Part shown: piece by piece, positions 61,601-64,000 of the stretch
How the letters are laid out: each line of letters opens with the position of its first letter
Position numbering within the stretch: position 1 is the stretch's first letter
Assembly (NCBI GenBank): GCA_025937835.1
Contig: JAICQO010000018.1
Span: forward strand, 25,169-89,168
Direction of reading: 5' to 3'
DNA: 64,000 nucleotides
Source: Polyangiaceae bacterium
Lineage (GTDB): Bacteria > Myxococcota_A > Polyangia > Polyangiales > Polyangiaceae
Notes under the pieces: model-generated
Database searches by the model: none
Told to the model about the DNA's origin: nothing
The model's input: only the letters and a program-made list of their open reading frames with translations
Translations under genes and position numbers: made by a program

Positions 61601-62846
61601 CGATCGAGCCGTCGTGGCGCTTCACGACCTCCGCGCAGATTTGGTAGAAGCGCTGGTCCTCGTCGATGATGTCGTCGAGCTCGAGCGCGTCCTGTCCGTC
61701 GAGCGCGCACGACAGCAGCGTCATCGGGCGGCGCTCGACCTGCGGCGCGCCGCCGCTCACGATGTCCGAGTCCGCCGCGACGCCGGCCAGGATCCGCTCG
61801 AGCTCGCGCAGCGCCTCGAAGAACTCGTGCGCCGTCTGATAGCGGCCCTCCGGGTCCTCGTTGAGGGCCGTGGCGATGATCCGATCGGCTTCCTCGGGCA
61901 GCGCCGGGAGCAACAGCCGCGCCGAGGGCGCCACGCTGCGCACGCGCGCGTGCAGCTTGAAGCGGAGCAGCTCCGGTACCCGGTACGGCAGCTGCCCGGT
62001 CAGCATCTGATAGAACATCACGCCGGCCGCCCAGATGTCCGTGCGCGCGTCCTGCGGACCCTGGCGCCACTGCTCGGGCGCCATGAACGCAGGCGTGCCG
62101 ACGCCGCTGATGGTTGGCGCGATGTCGCTCGGCACGAGCGTGGCCGGCAGCGGCCGCTCGAAGCGAGAGATGCCGAAATCCAGGATCTTGGCGCGGCCGT
62201 CGCGCAGGATGAACACGTTGCTCGGCTTCAGATCGCGGTGAACGACGCCGTTCGAGTGCGCGTGCATCAAGCCGCGCGCGACCTGGTTCATCACGCGTGT
62301 GGCGCGCAGCGGTGCCAGCTGGGTGCGCTCGATCATCACGTCGAGCGACTGACCGTCGAGGAGCTCCATCACCAGGAACGGCATGCCGTTGTAGGCATCC
62401 ATGTCGAAGATGGCGACGATGTTCTCGTGGTTCAGCTTGGCGGTGGCCTTGGCTTCGCGCTTCATCAAGGTCGCGAGCTGTTCGACCGGCATGCCGTGGC
62501 TCTGCAGGATGAACTTGATCGCGACCGTGCGATCCAGATGCGAGTCCGTCGCGCGGAAGACGTGACCCATGCCGCCCTGACCGAGCTTGTCGATGATCTC
62601 GAAGCGGTTGCCTTCACCGATCCGCTCACCGCGCGCGGGCGCCACCGCGAACGCCGTGGGTGCCGGGTTCGCGGTGATCGAGAAGCCGGAGCGCAGCGCG
62701 TCCGCGTCGGCCATGTCGCCGGTCGTGAGCGCCTCGCGCCCTTCGCTGCCGCTGTTGCTGGCGAGGGTCGGCGCAGAGGAGGGGCGCTGCAGCGCGCCCG
62801 TCCGGGCTTGTCGTTCGGTATCGTGTTCGCGGTCCCGTTCGGTCAT
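58647..62846 (-). CDS. Ser/Thr kinase-pseudocyclase-AAA ATPase-TPR fusion protein
   Basis: A 1399-residue fusion, a common myxobacterial type. Kinase domain (residues about 82-350): LGQGGMGHV, K111, HRDLKPSN (203-210), DFG (223-225). A class III cyclase-like domain follows (about 373-545), but its metal-binding aspartates and the usual FGD pattern are lost (reads LSCALDG and GGRFFCCFGYP), so it probably no longer makes cAMP. Then an AAA/ORC-type ATPase (Walker A GDPGIGKS 590-597, Walker B LFIIED 716-721) and about 500 residues of helical TPR-like repeats. The start 62846 is chosen because the segment before it is basic and low-complexity; an earlier ATG (62951) is possible. It heads the minus-strand signalling island. 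Confidence 0.87.
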   Translation of the reverse strand: MTERDREHDTERQARTGALQRPSSAPTLASNSGSEGREALTTGDMADADALRSGFSITANPAPTAFAVAPARGERIGEGNRFEIIDKLGQGGMGHVFRATDSHLDRTVAIKFILQSHGMPVEQLATLMKREAKATAKLNHENIVAIFDMDAYNGMPFLVMELLDGQSLDVMIERTQLAPLRATRVMNQVARGLMHAHSNGVVHRDLKPSNVFILRDGRAKILDFGISRFERPLPATLVPSDIAPTISGVGTPAFMAPEQWRQGPQDARTDIWAAGVMFYQMLTGQLPYRVPELLRFKLHARVRSVAPSARLLLPALPEEADRIIATALNEDPEGRYQTAHEFFEALRELERILAGVAADSDIVSGGAPQVERRPMTLLSCALDGQDALELDDIIDEDQRFYQICAEVVKRHDGSIGLPIGGRFFCCFGYPAVTETDAQRAVRAALAIADAMRDSGGTLGFRIGVHSGVVGLPTLPSTGAGVPAMQGNVPGLASRLCEQAPPNTVVMSHASYELTSGLFSTERLNENERWGGRDDRAVYEVKRELESTSRFEQAFAGRTTPFVGRDAEFRVLCQLWEEAKDGRGQVLVVTGDPGIGKSRLLQQLKERVIDEQNTRLTCQCRPQYKNSALHPVIELVLRSMSIRREDSPEEKLAKAEENLRDQGFTLAEAVPLFAPFLSIPLDERYVPLDASPEQIKVRTLEGLVSMLLRMALARPTLFIIEDMHWVDHSTIELLNALVDLVPASRLLVVLTCRPEFRAPWSARRHLHHVKLDRLSSAFTASMITRVAKGRELPADTIRQLVATTDGVPLFVEELTRMVLESSDDGWSGSRLTIPGTLHELLLARLDRLRGVGKDVAQLAAVLGRDFSYQLVRHVAAFDEMSLQQGLELLVNAGLLHHQGKPPEAKYMFKHALIQQAAYQSLVKSERQRYHRRTAQVLGESFPEVAELEPELLAYHHAEAGNASEAIEFWQRAGQRAIQRSALVEAIDHYARARETLSTLPESVDRDKKELSLLLAMGSPLMSVHGYAAPEVERNYGRARELARSAGGQGELFPAMQGLWQFYYVRGMLSTSRALGEQLLEIAEEAADSSYLLLAHRCVASSAFLQGDFEPCNAHTRAGMSIYRMEEHGELALRTGHDAGVAHGVYQAWTQWMLGFADRSVACVDGMLELAERLEHPLTMAYALCFAALMRNHRGDHEIARDLAEEALVITTENRFALWSAWARMQQGWGIAGLGDFARGIPLMREGLEGWKNTGARVGFTFFPVTLAEMCIDSGRLDDAAALLDESVPVIEKNDEHFFEAELWRLKGELTLRQGRGADGIAAAERLFARAIELARKQNAKSWELRSWLSRARLWRSTGRGSEALAELEAVYAWFTEGFETADLRGARALLEELRKNKNCD

Positions 62847-63096
62847 CCAGTGGGTCTCGGGGAGCGCCCCTCGGAAAGCGCTCCATCCTACCCGATTGGG
62901 TGTGATGCGCCGCCGCCGGCCGACGGCCCAGTCCAGACCCAGCGTAGTCATTTTTACGCGACCGGCGCTGCGCTCGGGCCTCACCCCCTTTTCGAAGCGC
63001 GGGCGGCGCCGTCGGGGTCCAGTCTGCTTCGAAAATTGGGCCCATCGGGGCCGCGCCTGATACGGCGAATGACTCGCTGGCTCCGCCCAGTCGACC

Positions 63097-64000
63097 ATGG
63101 ACCCCCTCGTCTCTTGCGCGCTCTGGGTGCAGCGCCAGGCCGCTCGCGGCGCTGGAACGGCGCTCGGTGCGGCTCTCGGCGCTTACCTGATCTGGTCGGT
63201 GGCCAACCGGCCTCCACTGAGCTTCGATCTCGCGGCGCTCGCCGTGGGCCTCGCGCTGCTCGGTCATGCCGCAGCGCGCCGTCTGCTCCGGCAGCCGCTC
63301 GAAGAGGAGCTCGCTCGGCGCGACGCCGCGCTGTTCACGCTCGTGACGGTGCTCTGCTACGCGGCCGTGCTGCGCACACCGGGCGGGCTGGGCGGGCCGT
63401 TCTATCCGGTCCTGTACGGGCTCGCGATGCTGGTCGCGAGCTTTGCGCGCCCCCGCGCGGTGGCGTTCGTGATCGCCTTTGCCATCTCGCTCGAGGCGGG
63501 CATCAGCGTGATCGGATTGGGAGAGCACGAGGAGCTCCGGCTCTCGGCGCACGCTGGCCTGTTGATCGTGTTCTCGCTGCTGAACATGCTGGTGTTCCGC
63601 GCCGAGATCACGCGCGTGCGCAAGCTGTCGCGGCTCAGGATCGAGACCGAGCTCCGGCGCCTGCACGACTCGGCGCGCAGCTACCGCTTGCTCGGCGCTC
63701 CCGCGGGCGCAAGCGATCGCTCGGCGACGCCGCCGCCGAGCCACGAGCAGCGGCTACTACGCTCGGGCGTCGACGAGATTCATCAAGCCGTCGAGTTCGC
63801 GCTCGATCTGTTGCAGCGCTCGCTGGGTTTGCGCACGGCGCTCTTGTTGGGCCTCGATTCGTCGGGCGAGACGCTGAGCATCCAGGAGCTCGCGAGCGCC
63901 GAAGAGGGCATTCTGCCGGGTCCGTTCAGCGTCAAGGACGGCATCTTCGGCGCGTGCCTGGCGCAGAACGCGCAGCTCTCGCTGTCCGGCCCGAAGGCGG
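63097..64000 (+). CDS. Membrane sensor with GAF-like domain (right end cut)
   Basis: An open frame from ATG 63097 runs through the end of the window, so at least 301 residues are visible. The first about 165 residues hold about five membrane segments (for example ALGAALGAYLIW, ALAVGLALLGH). Then a charged, coiled-coil-like helix (about 165-195) leads into a GAF-type region (LLGLDSSGETLSIQELAS, then GIFGACLAQNAQ). This layout fits membrane-anchored signalling proteins such as diguanylate cyclases of the DmxA/PelD kind, but the output domain is outside the window. It is divergent from the multidomain kinase gene, with 250 bp between. Confidence 0.72.
   Translation, partial: MDPLVSCALWVQRQAARGAGTALGAALGAYLIWSVANRPPLSFDLAALAVGLALLGHAAARRLLRQPLEEELARRDAALFTLVTVLCYAAVLRTPGGLGGPFYPVLYGLAMLVASFARPRAVAFVIAFAISLEAGISVIGLGEHEELRLSAHAGLLIVFSLLNMLVFRAEITRVRKLSRLRIETELRRLHDSARSYRLLGAPAGASDRSATPPPSHEQRLLRSGVDEIHQAVEFALDLLQRSLGLRTALLLGLDSSGETLSIQELASAEEGILPGPFSVKDGIFGACLAQNAQLSLSGPKA

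Noticed and set aside
1..64000. CRISPR arrays, transposases, integrases, phage genes, rRNA genes
   Set aside because: No regularly spaced repeats, no transposase or integrase motifs, no rRNA-like stretches were seen on either strand.

Overview
The window looks like chromosomal DNA of a myxobacterium, probably of the Sorangium/Polyangium type. This rests on very high GC with GC-ending codons, many GTG and TTG starts, several Ser/Thr protein kinases including one fused to an AAA ATPase and TPR-like region, many Cys-rich lipoproteins, a DUF1592/DUF1552 pair and a PEGA/TPR protein. No rRNA or tRNA was found, nor any CRISPR array, transposase or phage gene. The placement is an inference from gene content.

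Layout. (1) 1-2955: the end of an unknown gene, a GT-C type membrane protein and a GT2 glycosyltransferase. (2) 2948-18412: fifteen minus-strand genes, mostly joined by 4-bp ATGA/GTGA overlaps. They encode a nucleotide-sugar dehydrogenase, a Gfo/Idh/MocA oxidoreductase, four SDR epimerase/dehydratases, two sugar C-methyltransferases, a PLP aminotransferase, an RmlC-like epimerase, glycosyl transfer and membrane proteins, and L-2-hydroxyglutarate oxidase. This is a pathway for an unusual aminated, C-methylated or acidic sugar for a surface glycan. A perfect 19-bp palindrome lies in front of it. (3) 18.5-31.3 kb: miscellaneous genes, including a DHFR-like reductase, DUF1232 protein, FAD-dependent desaturase-like enzyme, DUF1592/DUF1552 exported pair, GST, a YdeI-like protein and several lipoproteins. 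(4) 31.3-32.3 kb: a RES-Xre toxin-antitoxin module. (5) 32.3-39.9 kb: an extensin-like protein, a large zinc metalloprotease lipoprotein, a small kinase, a standalone RibD-type deaminase, a small phosphatase and a VOC protein. (6) 39.9-42.6 kb: a cobalamin riboswitch controlling metE. (7) 42.6-44.1 kb: an exported formylglycine-generating-enzyme-like lipoprotein and a large inverted-repeat element. (8) 44.1-50.4 kb: a TetR regulator, TolC-type protein, RND adaptor and RND pump in one operon, with a palindromic operator. (9) 50.4-63 kb: an OsmC protein and a minus-strand signalling island (multidomain kinase, CFA-type methyltransferase, histidine kinase, Ser/Thr kinase, TPR-PEGA protein, Cys-rich repeat lipoprotein). 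A GAF-type membrane sensor runs off the right edge.

No completely new defence or mobile system is evident. The best leads are the sugar locus with its palindrome, the RES-Xre module with a candidate operator, the 43.8-kb inverted repeat, the structured leader before the deaminase gene, and the exported FGE homologue that keeps its catalytic cysteine pair.
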